Shown here piece by piece: positions 54,891 through 57,340 of a DNA stretch of 64,000 nt; the stretch's first letter is position 1; every line of letters starts with the position of its first letter. Both the position numbers and the translations under genes were made by a program. Source of the DNA: Synanceia verrucosa (lineage: Eukaryota; Chordata; Actinopteri; Perciformes; Synanceiidae); NCBI GenBank assembly GCA_029721515.1, contig CM056558.1:9951240-10015239 (forward strand). The letters run 5' to 3'. The notes under the pieces were generated by a model. The model was not told the origin of the DNA and searched no databases. It worked only from the letters and a program-made list of their open reading frames with translations.

Positions 54891-55253
54891 TAACTTTTAT
54901 TTATTTTCTGGCTGGCTGAGTACTTTAGCTGAGGACCTTGTTGGGGCTTGGGTGTGGGGGGTAATATTTGGATACTTTGTGTGTGTGTTTTGTATGTGTG
55001 TCATGAAAAATCAATACTGTGAAATATATTCACCAAAGCATCCAGTTTTCTTATTGACTGCATTATTTCATGCTCAGCCTCCAAACCATCTATCTCCCCA
55101 GCCCCCAAGAACAGCAGATCCTCACCTCTCTTGGCTTGCCATCCTGTCCCAGCACCTCTCTGTAATAATCCACGTTGTCTGTCATGGACACTTCTCCCTT
55201 GTGGAATAACAGATAGGTCAGAGCACACTGCAGCGCCTCTACCACTCTGTCCA
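4930..55253 (-). CDS. p3h2: Prolyl 3-hydroxylase 2, exons 3'-half (gene-level entry)
   Basis: p3h2 encodes a 2-oxoglutarate/Fe(II) dioxygenase of the endoplasmic reticulum that 3-hydroxylates proline in collagen chains. Eleven clear exons and one candidate cover the region from the end of the helical (TPR-like) part to the C terminus. The catalytic domain is complete. The HxD iron ligands are in HPIHADN (exon 19267-19384), the distal His is in ENPHGVKAV, and the 2-oxoglutarate-binding Arg region GQRCAVALWFTLD is in exon 5292-5432. The protein ends in LNINPKDEL, an ER-retrieval signal, which together with the rest favours P3H2 over P3H1 and P3H3. Splice phases are consistent from exon to exon. 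The signal peptide and first exons lie beyond 64000. Introns of 13.6 kb and about 20 kb are filled with mobile elements, and nothing interrupts an exon. Confidence 0.93.
5292..5432 (-). CDS. p3h2: p3h2 exon with distal His and 2-OG Arg
   Basis: The exon is 141 bp, phase 0 to phase 0, with acceptor CATCTCCAG and donor CTG|GTAAAC. It encodes ASVKPMCGRMVGFSSG, then ENPHGVKAV, GQRCAVALWFTLD and PLFREL. The His in NPHG is the third iron ligand, and the Arg in GQRC is the expected co-substrate anchor. It is separated from the upstream exon by a 13.6-kb intron full of repeats. Confidence 0.93.
5433..6100. other. Intron of p3h2, no feature recognised
   Basis: This is ordinary AT-rich intron sequence. 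One segment at 5722-5960 has a short open frame, but it shows no codon bias or domain and is not called. Confidence 0.4.
6104..6720 (+). pseudogene. LINE reverse transcriptase fragment (C-terminal half)
   Basis: The fragment starts at the reverse transcriptase catalytic box, read here as ILFADDSNIFF near 6117. It continues through a degenerate stretch to the typical C-terminal text REILINLYYTMNYPYISYDN and NVVWAS at 6465-6540. The order and spacing fit Jockey/CR1-like non-LTR retrotransposons. Stops and frameshifts interrupt it, for example between about 6200 and 6370. The endonuclease and the N-terminal part of the reverse transcriptase are missing, so this is a dead 5'-truncated copy. Confidence 0.65.
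6720..6940 (+). repeat. Conserved fish repeat tail after the LINE fragment
   Basis: The sequence directly after the reverse transcriptase fragment contains CATCCTGGAAGAGGGATCCC followed by a T-rich tract. I have the impression of a widely repeated teleost sequence with this text, possibly a LINE/SINE 3' tail, but cannot name the family. Confidence 0.35.
7106..8853 (-). mobile_element. Composite repeat with Helitron-like end, copy A
   Basis: The left end, read on the minus strand, is a 3' terminus: the hairpin AACCGCTTGCGGTT followed by TTCTAG and then host T (CTAG at plus 7106-7109). Inside are modules shared with copies B to E, such as CAGGAAGTCGGCCATTTTG-type blocks, blocks around AGCGCCCCCT, and the CGTATCATCATGAAA block in reverse. 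Near 8517-8577 is an imperfect palindrome from GGGCCTGAGCGG to CCGCTCGGGCCC set in TTATTA. There is no protein-coding capacity; the open frames here are chance. Confidence 0.6.
8865..9500 (-). pseudogene. L1/Tx1-type LINE ORF2 C-terminal fragment
   Basis: Minus-strand frames give the conserved zinc-knuckle region of L1-type ORF2 (CNRCNQSPADLMQV, then DFWSKIFD). Further on comes LFGIPHTNAFSGEAQ followed by AFCTLLARH, and a tail DWVKEVLLSTKLERLRFSLK. These blocks occur in order over about 600 bp but in two or three frames, so the copy is 5'-truncated and decayed. Confidence 0.7.
9501..9828. other. Unassigned repeat-like segment
   Basis: This segment contains GGGCCCCCAGCTGAAAGG and other text reminiscent of decayed transposon sequence, and has minus-strand open frames of up to 99 codons. 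No domain is recognisable. It sits between a LINE fragment and copy B of the composite repeat. Confidence 0.3.
9829..11813 (+). mobile_element. Composite repeat with Helitron-like end, copy B
   Basis: The copy runs from the GGGCCCGAGCGG motif at 9832 to CTAG at 11810-11813, which is preceded by the hairpin AACCGCTTGCGGTT and followed by TTATTATT. The CGTATCATCATGAAA-type module occurs at about 10515, 10816 and 11398, so the element contains internal tandem duplications of a several-hundred-base unit. No coding sequence is credible. Confidence 0.6.
11814..14024 (+). mobile_element. Composite repeat, copy C (3' truncated)
   Basis: This copy abuts copy B through a TTATTATTATT tract. The repeated CGTATCATCATGAAA module recurs at 12526, 12805, 13107 and 13679, each followed by 'GATACACAGGTCAAG'-type text and a GCGCC-rich block. 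It ends abruptly at about 14024 in the GAGCAAAAGTTGTG motif without the hairpin and CTAG terminus, so it is truncated by the next element. Confidence 0.6.
14119..15903 (-). mobile_element. Tc1-like transposon, split by an insertion
   Basis: The terminal inverted repeats are TACTGCCAAAAGTATTC at 14121 and its inverse ending GGCAATA at 15901, flanked by TA at 14119-14120 and 15902-15903. Minus-strand frames give a degenerate Tc1 transposase. The N-terminal helix-turn-helix region lies near 15452-15805. The DDE core is spread over about 15072-15653 in several frames, and the C terminus (LLEEWSKIPINKLLNLVDSL) is near 14190-14320. An unrelated segment of about 690 bp at 14372-15056 separates the last part. 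The element is inactive. Confidence 0.85.
14372..15056. mobile_element. Insertion inside the Tc1 element
   Basis: Tc1 text is interrupted after CTCAGTCTCCGCTTTAA and resumes at ATTCATCCCAAAGGTG. The insert begins AGGCTGGAATATACTTCTCC and ends next to an (ATTA)n run at 15041-15060. It has GC-rich subterminal palindromic text (CTCCGTCAGGCTCTCCGG) but I could not find convincing terminal inverted repeats. It is likely a non-autonomous DNA transposon, perhaps with a damaged right end. Confidence 0.5.
15907..15988 (-). repeat. 3' fragment of the SINE seen whole at 52191-52534
   Basis: The reverse complement of this segment matches the last part of the SINE at 52410-52495 (ATGAGGTGGCGACTTGTCC through GGGATAGGCTCCAGCC). 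It is a 5'-truncated copy next to the Tc1 element. Confidence 0.7.
15990..16051. repeat. (TG)n/(TA)n microsatellite
   Basis: A simple repeat of TG then TA dinucleotides with one short interruption. It produces a meaningless Tyr-Ile tail on the minus-strand open frame. Confidence 0.9.
16052..18280 (-). pseudogene. LINE with restriction-like endonuclease (R2/NeSL-type) remnant
   Basis: The minus strand encodes the C-terminal part of a non-LTR retrotransposon. A Cys-His finger, CRLCKEATETVQHIVAGCK, is followed about 80 residues later by PDIVVVDK...VVVIDVAVP, a PD-(D/E)xK-type restriction-like endonuclease core, and then VPVVVGALGAV. Upstream (16800-17300) further reverse-transcriptase C-terminal text appears in shifted frames. 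A separate frame at 17975-18277 may be part of the N-terminal region. This domain order (reverse transcriptase, zinc finger, restriction-like nuclease) is that of the R2/NeSL group. The exact clade is uncertain, and large parts of the reverse transcriptase are missing or frameshifted. Confidence 0.7.
18281..19029. other. Intron sequence with a possible related repeat end
   Basis: No gene is seen. At 18798-18830 the text GAGGGCCCGTCAG, an imperfect palindrome around CTGCAG, and CTAG followed by T resembles the Helitron-like end of the composite repeat, but it is diverged. Confidence 0.3.
19030..19105 (-). CDS. p3h2: p3h2 exon (ALLYLNGDFEGGEF)
   Basis: The exon is 76 bp, with acceptor TTTACAG and donor ACG|GTAAGA. 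It encodes ALLYLNGDFEGGEFIFTEMD followed by AKTIT, part of the double-stranded beta-helix of the dioxygenase. Its first base completes a Ser codon from the upstream exon. Confidence 0.93.
19267..19384 (-). CDS. p3h2: p3h2 exon with HxD iron-binding motif
   Basis: The exon is 118 bp, from acceptor TTCACAG to donor ACAG|GTATGA. It encodes GQQDHRNDLSHPIHADNCLL then DPEANECWKEPPAYTYRDY. HADN carries the His and Asp iron ligands of the 2-oxoglutarate dioxygenase family. Confidence 0.94.
19660..19756 (+). repeat. Short minisatellite of GATGTCCAGA-type units
   Basis: About nine tandem units of 9-11 bp occur, variants of AGATGTCCAG, AGCTGTCCAC and AGATGACCA. It lies in a p3h2 intron. Open frames read through it on both strands but are artefacts of the repeat. 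Confidence 0.75.
19757..21023. other. Intron of p3h2, no gene recognised
   Basis: Unique-looking intron sequence. It contains a short CAG/CAA-rich stretch at about 20610-20645. The overlapping open frames there show no domain and are not called. Confidence 0.4.
22121..23212 (+). mobile_element. Second Tc1-like element nested in the first, internally deleted
   Basis: The ends are CACTCAACAAAAATATAAAC at 22121 and the inverse ending TTGAGTG at 23212, with inverted repeats alignable over roughly 200 bp. The right duplication is TA (23213-23214); the left is CA, presumably mutated. Inside is one long open frame (22352-22882) that looks like a transposase but lacks the catalytic DDE core. Confidence 0.88.
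22352..22882 (+). pseudogene. Tc1-like transposase with catalytic core deleted
   Basis: The first ~145 residues are a well-preserved Tc1 DNA-binding half, with two helix-turn-helix regions (DLRERAIGMLTAGMSTRAVA, then ISAQTVRNHFRE) up to LAHWRGVLF. The frame then jumps straight to the C-terminal text INSMRRRCVALHEANGGHTR. A full Tc1 transposase is about 340 residues and this one is 176. The missing block is the DDE catalytic domain. Because the frame stays open across the deletion, the copy could have been mobilised in trans as a non-autonomous element. Catalysis is impossible. Confidence 0.8.
23527..23677 (-). CDS. p3h2: p3h2 exon (YGYEGRVP...VCRTAIL)
   Basis: The exon is 151 bp, from acceptor CCTACAG to donor TTTTAG|GTCAGT. 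It encodes YGYEGRVPMRSARLFYDISE and, further on, LLNSTLHFSYTHLVCRTAIL. This is the start of the catalytic dioxygenase region. It ends one base into a Gly codon that is finished by the next exon. Confidence 0.93.
23786..23881 (-). CDS. p3h2: p3h2 exon (GDGYRGRMSPHTPNEKFEG)
   Basis: The exon is 96 bp, phase 0 at both ends, with acceptor TTTTACAG and donor CTGCAG|GTACAC. It encodes AVTIAGDGYRGRMSPHTPNE and KFEGATVLKTLQ, a signature block of the collagen prolyl 3-hydroxylases. Confidence 0.93.
23954..25317. mobile_element. TTAA-flanked MITE (piggyBac-like), copy 1
   Basis: The element starts TTAAAGGTCACC at 23954 and ends GAGACCTTTAA at 25317, so inverted ends of about 10 bp lie inside TTAA at both sides. 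It is 1364 bp with no coding sequence. It contains a large internal hairpin at 24426-24675. TTAA duplication suggests the piggyBac superfamily, but no transposase is present to prove it. Much of its right half is repeated at 26087-26436 and 33471-33731. Its right end is 9 bp from a p3h2 exon. Confidence 0.65.
24426..24675. repeat. Large internal inverted repeat of the MITE
   Basis: The arm beginning AGCTGAAGACGAAGCATGG at about 24429 and the arm ending CATGCTTCAACTTCAGCTG are inverted copies of about 110 bp with a spacer of about 20 bp. Both contain TTTACTGTGTAGCTCTAC or its complement. Confidence 0.75.
25327..25454 (-). CDS. p3h2: p3h2 exon (GPLVYESVQLV...LRHLAH)
   Basis: The exon is 128 bp, with acceptor GTGCAG and donor ACAT|GTAAGG. 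It encodes GPLVYESVQLVQNSAALNGT, then QRVLLDHVLSEEECSDLRHL. This is the linker into the catalytic domain. The intron after its donor runs only seven bases before the TTAA of the adjacent MITE. Confidence 0.93.
25598..25689 (-). CDS. p3h2: p3h2 exon (ILSGTDGWMEYVPVSEKNAI)
   Basis: The exon is 92 bp, with acceptor CCTTCCAG and donor GAAG|GTAAAC. It encodes ILSGTDGWMEYVPVSEKNAI and ends PQQLKEG, leading to the GPLVYE of the next exon. The phase agrees with both neighbours. Confidence 0.9.
25912..26043. mobile_element. Small MITE
   Basis: GCCTTACACC at about 25913 and GGTGTAAGGT at about 26033 form inverted ends of ten bases around roughly 130 bp without coding capacity. The family is unknown. 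Confidence 0.45.
26578..27205 (+). repeat. 5' LTR of the gypsy element
   Basis: It begins TGTTGCGTGTGGCC and ends GACCGTAACA. The matching 3' LTR is at 31493-32123. It contains a G-run (GGGAGGGGGGGCC) and ATTAAA motifs that could serve as poly(A) signals. Confidence 0.92.
27209..27220 (+). promoter_or_regulatory. Primer-binding site, tRNA-Pro type
   Basis: TGGGGGCTCGTC lies three bases after the 5' LTR and matches the first 12 bases of the tRNA-Pro primer-binding site used by murine leukaemia viruses. The match weakens after that. The second gypsy element has the full 18-base match at 38721. Confidence 0.75.
27489..29009 (+). pseudogene. gag C-terminus, protease and integrase zinc-binding domain
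   Basis: The open frame is 506 codons. Residues ~30-80 are the C-terminal part of gag (LRELILLEELKNCLSDRLAT, then LADEYVLTHK). A CCHC knuckle, CSYCKKIGHTINRC, follows. The retropepsin-like region has IIRDTASNQS where DTG would be expected, then LLLGNDLAGG. Near the end is the HHCC zinc-binding domain of integrase (GHLGINETFDR ... CKTCHICQ). The frame stops at 29009 because of an indel; the integrase core continues in another frame from about 28980. The N-terminal two thirds of gag are missing. Confidence 0.85.
28980..30039 (+). pseudogene. Integrase core and C-terminal region of the gypsy element
   Basis: The DDE residues lie in VQIDCVGP, QSDQGTNF and QGTIERF, and the last two are separated by exactly 35 residues (DD35E). 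Downstream text (GDKVLVLLPIP, LCHINMLKPYFD) is the usual C-terminal chromatin- or DNA-binding part. A Ser/Asp-rich linker leads to a TGA at 30037-30039. The reverse transcriptase follows in the same frame straight after that stop. Confidence 0.88.
30040..31446 (+). CDS. Reverse transcriptase and RNase H of the gypsy element
   Basis: The frame stays open from just after the TGA to 31446. The reverse-transcriptase palm has KLNLLKGYWQVPL, FGVRNAPATFQR and the catalytic box EAYLDDIVVYS. RNase H follows with LAVDASDAGAGAVL, EKEAFAL and YTDHNPL, which carry its acidic residues. It ends LADTLSRS. All catalytic motifs look intact, so this is the best preserved part of the element. Translation would need to pass the TGA at 30037, or the enzyme is not made. 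Confidence 0.9.
   Translation, partial: LKNSELLSNLHDCLPNLVQSQREDVISLIGSNLTLFSDVPTRTHVVQHDIDVGNSPPIKQHAYRVNPEKRLRLQKQVNYMLENGIAVPSTSAWSSPCLLATKSEGSDRFCTVYRKVNGVTKPDCYPLPRIDDCVDNVGRAKHVTKLNLLKGYWQVPLTPRAQSISAFVTPDAFLEYTVMPFGVRNAPATFQRLVNMVLSGLSGCEAYLDDIVVYSRTWEEHIEQLHAVFGRLSEANVTLNLAKCVFGQATVTYLGKIVGRGQVKPVHSKVEAILSFPPPVTRRGLRRYLGMAGYYRSFCKNFSAVAAPHYKWSMSCQHSFDGIKALLTNAPVLAALAFERPFKLAVDASDAGAGAVLLQDGDDGIEHPVSYYSKKFNRHQRVYSTVEKEAFALILALKHFEVYVGSSNEPTLIYTDHNPLVFLNQMRNTTQRLMRWSIFLQCFNMEVKHVRGKDNVLADTLSRSFSDD
31493..32123 (+). repeat. 3' LTR of the gypsy element
   Basis: It starts TGTTGCGTGTGGCC directly after the purine run GGGTGGGGG and ends ACCGTAACA, followed by the duplicated AGGG. It is nearly identical to the 5' LTR at 26578-27205. 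Confidence 0.93.
32124..32347 (-). pseudogene. Start of a gag gene from another LTR element, interrupted
   Basis: The minus strand starts with ATG at 32345-32347 and reads a gag-like N terminus including PFVPCRGEPPFITWRKIFED and WPEARRRALLIHAL. The gypsy element interrupts the frame right there. After removal of one copy of the AGGG duplication, the frame continues for a short way at 26577 and below. The rest of that element is not recognisable. Confidence 0.55.
32827..33386 (+). repeat. Probable solo LTR
   Basis: A 560-bp block with inverted terminal heptamers TGTTATG and CATAACA. It has a TATA box (CTATATAAAGAGCC) at about 32972, followed by plausible leader sequence. No internal retroviral genes adjoin it, and no clear target duplication was found. 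Confidence 0.5.
33732..34570. other. Intron of p3h2 with a small repeat
   Basis: No gene is seen. Text at 34075-34130 (GGCTGACCAAATGTCC and TCGGACATGTCC) resembles a widespread teleost DNA-transposon end. The remainder looks unique. Confidence 0.35.
34571..34611 (-). CDS. p3h2: p3h2 short exon (NYWRSTGGREDSN)
   Basis: The exon is 41 bp, with a pyrimidine-rich acceptor ending TCTCTTGAAG and donor ACAG|GTAGAA. It encodes NYWRSTGGREDSN plus two bases that complete Arg with the next exon. The position and the N-Y-W ... G-G-R pattern fit the P3H2 segment before the catalytic domain. A longer reading from 34640 contains a stop in the correct phase, which is why this acceptor was chosen. Confidence 0.8.
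35010..35099 (-). CDS. p3h2: p3h2 exon (EAAWYLRRHKQELELLLIGS)
   Basis: The exon is 90 bp, phase 0 at both ends, with acceptor GTTCTCAG and donor GGG|GTAAGT. It encodes EAAWYLRRHKQELELLLIGS and KIMGVEFTEG, a helical segment that precedes the catalytic domain in this family. Confidence 0.88.
35436..35477 (-). CDS. p3h2: Candidate p3h2 micro-exon, 42 bp
   Basis: A TACTCCAG acceptor and an AAA|GTAAGA donor bound 42 bp that stay open in phase 0 and fit between exons 55126-55253 and 35010-35099. The peptide SRKSTTAVPMRGHK is not one I can match confidently to the family. A second acceptor five bases in would break the phase. It may be a real short exon or a decoy, since the flanking exons are also phase-compatible without it. 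Confidence 0.4.
35984..36331 (-). mobile_element. tRNA-derived SINE
   Basis: Read on the minus strand, the head is GGGGGCAGTAGTAGCTCAGT. It has a Pol III A-box-like TAGCTCAGTCTGTAG and a B-box-like GTTCAAGTCC about 50 bases on. An A-rich run (plus-strand T17) lies inside, and the 3' tail is a short (TTC)n repeat at 35984-35998. It lies in a p3h2 intron in the same orientation as the gene. Confidence 0.75.
36332..36880. other. Intron of p3h2, nothing recognised
   Basis: No coding or clearly repetitive structure was seen. Confidence 0.35.
36881..37410 (-). pseudogene. L2/CR1-type LINE reverse transcriptase N-terminal fragment
   Basis: Minus-strand frames contain LRRTN, then AAGPNNIPSHALKACS, then KSTTIVPLPKKNNITCLNYY and MNCFERVVISHIKETIPDTI. 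These blocks mark the N-terminal fingers region of L2/CR1-group reverse transcriptases. The copy is short, changes frame near 37190 and has lost the catalytic part. Confidence 0.7.
37411..38301. other. Intron of p3h2, nothing recognised
   Basis: Some short open frames are present, none with a domain. No repeat boundary was identified. Confidence 0.35.
38302..38718 (+). repeat. 5' LTR of the second gypsy element
   Basis: It starts TGTTATGTATTCCTGC (exact first base uncertain by three bases because of TGTTGTTATG) and ends GATGTAACA. An AATAAA at 38642 could be its poly(A) signal. The primer-binding site begins two bases later. Confidence 0.7.
38721..38738 (+). promoter_or_regulatory. Primer-binding site, tRNA-Pro
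   Basis: TGGGGGCTCGTCCGGGAT is an exact 18-base tRNA-Pro primer-binding site, identical to the one in murine leukaemia viruses. Confidence 0.88.
39491..40600 (+). pseudogene. gag of the second gypsy element
   Basis: ATG at 39491 opens a 197-codon frame (MDPVKEFVAAPSVDLLEQLK; later VRLLPKFNERDPDVFFSLFE). The frame breaks at 40084 and resumes at about 40196 with VARELVSHFKRWREAAGVKT and EAAKWADEFVLTNRG. A broken CCHC knuckle is split across two frames near 40550-40595 (CNYC, then KGHWKKDCP). The order fits a complete gypsy gag with at least two indels. Confidence 0.8.
40560..41909 (+). pseudogene. Protease and first half of integrase, second gypsy element
   Basis: The retropepsin region has ILRDTGGSVSFIL with an intact DTG and then IILGNDLAG. 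The integrase HHCC domain follows (GHMGVKKTCDR ... CKTC-type CHICQ), and the first catalytic Asp is in LIIDCVRP. The frame ends at a TAG (41907-41909) inside the integrase core, and the same frame continues afterwards. Confidence 0.85.
41910..42593 (+). pseudogene. Second half of integrase, second gypsy element
   Basis: It continues in frame after the TAG with the second Asp (QSDQGSKF) and the Glu (QGALERFHQ). The C-terminal part reads GDQVLALLPIPASPFQARFT and LCHVNLLKAYYA, followed by TGA at 42591-42593. The long acidic linker present in the first gypsy element is missing. Confidence 0.85.
42594..43720 (+). pseudogene. Reverse transcriptase and RNase H, second gypsy element
   Basis: After the TGA the same frame runs through the fingers (PLEKRRRLDAEVHYMIDNGL), breaks near 42920, and resumes in another frame with KFDLLKGYWQIPLTPRAQEI. 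It breaks again near 43140 and then gives VAVYLDDV. The thumb that should follow YLDD is deleted. RNase H (LQVDASQVGAGGVL, EKEALAL, YSDHNPL) is otherwise complete and ends VIADALSRV. Confidence 0.85.
43731..44035. other. G-rich sequence after the gypsy element
   Basis: It contains two G runs (GCTGGGGGGGG and GTGGGGGGGG) but no LTR matching 38302-38718. The 3' LTR seems to be lost. Confidence 0.35.
44036..45602 (+). mobile_element. Composite repeat with Helitron-like end, copy D left part
   Basis: It starts in a (TTA)n tract with AGGGCCCGAGCGGACTGTG and has the same modules as copies A to C (TATCATCATGAAA-type blocks at about 44945 and 45521). It is interrupted at 45602 by a LINE fragment and resumes at 46694. 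Confidence 0.6.
45603..46693 (-). pseudogene. L2/CR1-type LINE reverse transcriptase fragment
   Basis: The minus strand has an open frame of 290 codons. It starts FVDFSSAFNTIIPDILITKL, continues SIGSPQGCVLSPLLY and FTDDTTVVGLISGGDE (where FADD is the family norm), and ends with RLLRV-type C-terminal text near KRAKNIIKDN. Further N-terminal text (YRPVALTPIIMKCFERLV) lies upstream in a second frame. It is truncated at both ends and inserted into the composite repeat. Confidence 0.85.
46694..47271 (+). mobile_element. Composite repeat copy D right part with hairpin and CTAG
   Basis: It resumes with CCCCATCAACTTCATTCC and ends with the hairpin AACCGCTTGCGGTT, TTCTAG and (TTA)n, exactly as copy B ends at 11813. 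Compared with copy B, a short stretch is missing at the LINE junction. Confidence 0.6.
47272..47528 (+). mobile_element. Composite repeat, partial copy E
   Basis: It begins in (TTA)n with CCTGTACATCTGTTTTCCC, as copy C does at 11823, and is cut at 47528 where retroviral integrase sequence begins. Confidence 0.6.
47529..48600 (+). pseudogene. Class-I endogenous retrovirus, integrase remnant
   Basis: Plus-strand frames contain the HHCC zinc domain, the core (HVMMDFIELSPSEG, then a second segment with ISSDN, then YHPASGGAVERENG) and the C-terminal domain (GDYVVVKDFRRKSW, RWQGPFQILL). The catalytic Asp, Asp and Glu are all visible. The pattern is gammaretrovirus-like and is common in fish class-I ERVs. 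At least two stops or frameshifts (near 47788, 47922 and 48234) divide it. Reverse transcriptase, protease, gag and the 5' LTR are absent because the copy is truncated at 47528. Confidence 0.85.
48601..49052 (+). other. Region between ERV pol and env
   Basis: No open frame of note. By position it should contain the env start and signal peptide, but I cannot place them. Confidence 0.35.
49053..50755 (+). pseudogene. Class-I ERV envelope remnant
   Basis: The surface part is spread over frames at 49053-49541 and 49739-50005, with several possible N-glycosylation sites. The transmembrane subunit is at 50113-50634. Its ectodomain has a heptad-like helix, a stretch resembling the immunosuppressive region, and a C-x6-C-C type motif (the second part is ECC). 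A hydrophobic membrane anchor rich in Leu, Ile and Val follows near 50430-50500. In another frame, 50560-50750 reads a charged coiled-coil-like tail. Stops and frameshifts make the gene non-functional. No 3' LTR was identified. Confidence 0.75.
50756..50937. other. Flank after ERV env
   Basis: No LTR terminal structure is visible. The text changes to a very G/C-rich repeat at about 50938. Confidence 0.3.
50938..53590. repeat. G-rich interspersed repeat, interrupted by a SINE
   Basis: Over 2 kb of strongly G-rich plus strand (runs such as G16 at 51000-51015) with C-rich complement gives long proline/arginine- or glycine-rich open frames on both strands; none has a domain. Mid-portions such as GTGCACTTCACATATCTTGC are, as I recall, frequently repeated in teleosts, but I cannot name the element. 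It ends near AATAAATAAAGTAAGATTAG at 53563, which could be a 3' tail. The G runs could form G-quadruplexes. Confidence 0.45.
52191..52534 (+). mobile_element. Full-length tRNA-derived SINE with target duplication
   Basis: The head is GGGCGGCACGGTGGTGTAGT with an A-box TGGTGTAGTGGTTAG and a B-box GGTTCAATTCC, as expected for a Pol III promoter. The 3' end is a (GGAT)n tail. A 12-bp perfect duplication TGTCGGTGGCGT flanks it at 52178-52189 and 52535-52546. A 3' fragment of the same family is at 15907-15988. Confidence 0.85.
53600..54180 (+). pseudogene. L1-type LINE ORF2 C-terminal fragment
   Basis: The plus strand reads EEWENACLLAQTQNINTRGK, then KLLQYKWLLRTYIAP, then the zinc-knuckle CDKCKPERGTLLHCMWEC. 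This is the C-terminal region of L1-type ORF2. Related text continues in other frames to about 54420. Stops on both sides show a 5'-truncated dead copy. Confidence 0.65.
54181..55125. other. AT-rich intron sequence with poly(T)
   Basis: The LINE 3' tail is followed by AT-rich sequence with repeated TTATAACATGATAAT-type text and a run of 37 T at 54849-54885. The poly(T) could be the tail of a minus-strand retroelement, but no body was recognised. Confidence 0.4.
55126..55253 (-). CDS. p3h2: p3h2 exon (DNVDYYREVLGQDGKPRE)
   Basis: The exon is 128 bp, with acceptor TCTCTGCAG and donor GAGAG|GTGAGG. It encodes DRVVEALQCALTYLLFHKGE, then VSMTDNVDYYREVLGQDGKP and RE. This is the end of the helical repeat region of P3H2. 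It is the most upstream exon I can see; the intron 5' of it extends beyond the window. Confidence 0.92.
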
Positions 55254-55608
55254 CTGCAGAGAGAGAAAGACAGAAAGCAGGTGATGTGGTTTCTCTTTTT
55301 GGTTTGAAAATAAAGGCAATTATAGGTGAGCTTTGCACTTCTTAGCCTCTTACAGCATTATGGAACTGCTAATTTATAGTTGCTGTTGAAGAAGAGAGTA
55401 AAATCCAAAGCAGAGGTTTGCTAAGTTTAGTTTAATAAGTAATCTGGAAAATGGTGAGTCTTATTGTCACAGACCGGGTCTGGAACAGTAGACTGATCCA
55501 GAGCAGAGGGCTGAGGGCCATTTATACAAATACAACAAAAGAGTGGCTAGACACTGTAAATTGTAGGTAGTGGTTAACAGACATATGTTTCAGAATGCAA
55601 GAACACTG

Positions 55609-56242
55609 AGGTTGATTTCACACCCAACCAAGCGGACTTGGTTCGCTTGGGAGGGGCTGAAAGTTGCAACATTGTTGCATTTATCACTTGGTTTGGTTCC
55701 AGCTTTCACACTGCAATTCCTGAACCACACTTTCTGAGCGTCAACAGTCAGCTATGTAACCTCACAGATTACAAACGGGTGGACTGGTAATCTTGTATTG
55801 TGCTTCGTTACATTATTTGAGGGAATGTTAGCGTTGCCTACCTACATACTAGTGAATGCAACCATCACTAATGCTAACGTAGTTCCTTTTATTCAAACGT
55901 GAAATTGTGAATTTATGGGTTATGTTGTTCAGATGATTGAGCTAAACTAGCTAACTGCTAACGGTGGTCACTCGTTGTTTGTTTTGTTCTGGAGTGCGTG
56001 CTGTGCTTGCATACATTTGGTCCTGTGTTTGGTCTGGTGAGCTTTCACATTGCATACGAACCACACCAGGGTTCACTTGCAAACGAACCGAGACCCATTT
56101 TCAAGCGGTCCAGAGTTTTTTGTTTGGTCCGCACCAGAGTTCGTCTGAGCTTTCACACCTGCCCAAACGAAGTGGACTATCTGAGGAAATGAACTCTGGT
56201 CCGTTTAAAGTGGACCAAAGGAGGACAGGGTGAAAGCGACCT
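55609..56242. mobile_element. Harbinger/hAT-like MITE
   Basis: GAGGTTGATTTCACACCC at 55608 and GGTGAAAGCGACCTT ending 56242 form imperfect inverted ends. Several subterminal inverted words (GCTTTCACA, GAACC, TTTGGTCC) occur inside. There is no coding capacity. The superfamily is uncertain because no clean target duplication is visible. Confidence 0.5.
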
Positions 56243-57060
56243 TAGAAGTATATTCTCAGACATTCTTATATGCAAAATGGGTTATCTACATGGGAAAATA
56301 ATTTGTATTCTTCCAAAATGCTGAGCCATCTACAGGATGACCATTGTGTGTGTGTGCGTGTGTGTGTAAAATATCTATCAGAGCTGACATTATGAAACCT
56401 TTACTACAATGTAAACTACAAAGTAAAAGCCGCACTCTGGTTGACATAGTGGAAAAAGCATGCACGCACGCACATTTGCAAACAGAGCAGACCTGATTAT
56501 CAGATTATATAGATCCATAAAGATGTCTACAACCTCATACACACCTTTTCACTGCTGCTAAGTACACACAAATATCTTAATTATTAGCTTGTAAAGGTGC
56601 AGGGTTAATCACAGACTTCCTGTTTAGCTGAGGCTGAGACAGTGTATCTACTGCTGTCAGCTGCGTGTTCCCCAGGCAATAAAAGTCTTTGAGCTAAATC
56701 ACACAGGAAAAAAAAAAAAACTTGACAACTCAGATTACCGACTTGTAGTAGATGCCACAGATTTCCAGTTTTTAGAAGGAACAATTAAAAAGGGAAGAAG
56801 TAAAACCTGTAGTATTTAATGCTGCTAAATATAATCTAATTACATTGGATAGAAATGAGCTTGGCTGGTTGATTTAGTGACACCTATGGTCTGAATAAAC
56901 CAGGGCTGAAGATTTATTGAATCTTGCCTTAAAATCTACAAAATGAATAAAATAAATATAAGACTAGATTCTGAAATCTACAGTTTTAGACAGAGAGGCA
57001 GAAACAAAAACAAATGTTAATGGTCATATTTTATATTTGGCTAATAAGGAAAAAGTAGAC
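56243..57060. other. Intron of p3h2, nothing recognised
   Basis: It contains a small (TG)n tract at about 56346-56368 and an A-run at 56709-56720. No coding feature. Confidence 0.35.
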
Positions 57061-57094
57061 AAGCACTCAGAGAGAGCAGAACTTTTATTTAAAG

Positions 57095-57340
57095 TAACCC
57101 CTACCACCAAGGAGGTTATGTTTTCACCGGGGCTTGTTTGTTTGTCGGTTTGTGTAGTAGTTAATCAGAAGTAACTGATTAATTTTTGGTGGACCGATCA
57201 CCACCAAAAATTAAATTGCTCAACCCTGAAAATTTTGTCAAAATCCATCTATAACTTTTTCAGTTATTTTGCAAACAAAACATACAAACAAATAAACAAA
57301 CAAGCCCCGGTGAAAACATAACCTCCTTGGCGGAGGTAAT
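57095..57340. mobile_element. Palindromic MITE, copy 2
   Basis: The ends are ACCAAGGAGGTTATG and CATAACCTCCTTGG, with an internal palindrome around CCACCAAAAATTAA. It matches the element at 1879-2195. Left of both copies is AAGCACTCAGAGAG (57061 and 1838), so the true boundary of the repeat may lie further left than the palindrome. Confidence 0.75.

Noticed and set aside
55090..55338. Minus-strand ORF extending beyond the p3h2 exon on both sides
   Set aside because: Only 55126-55253 lies between proper splice sites in phase. The extensions are intron read-through.
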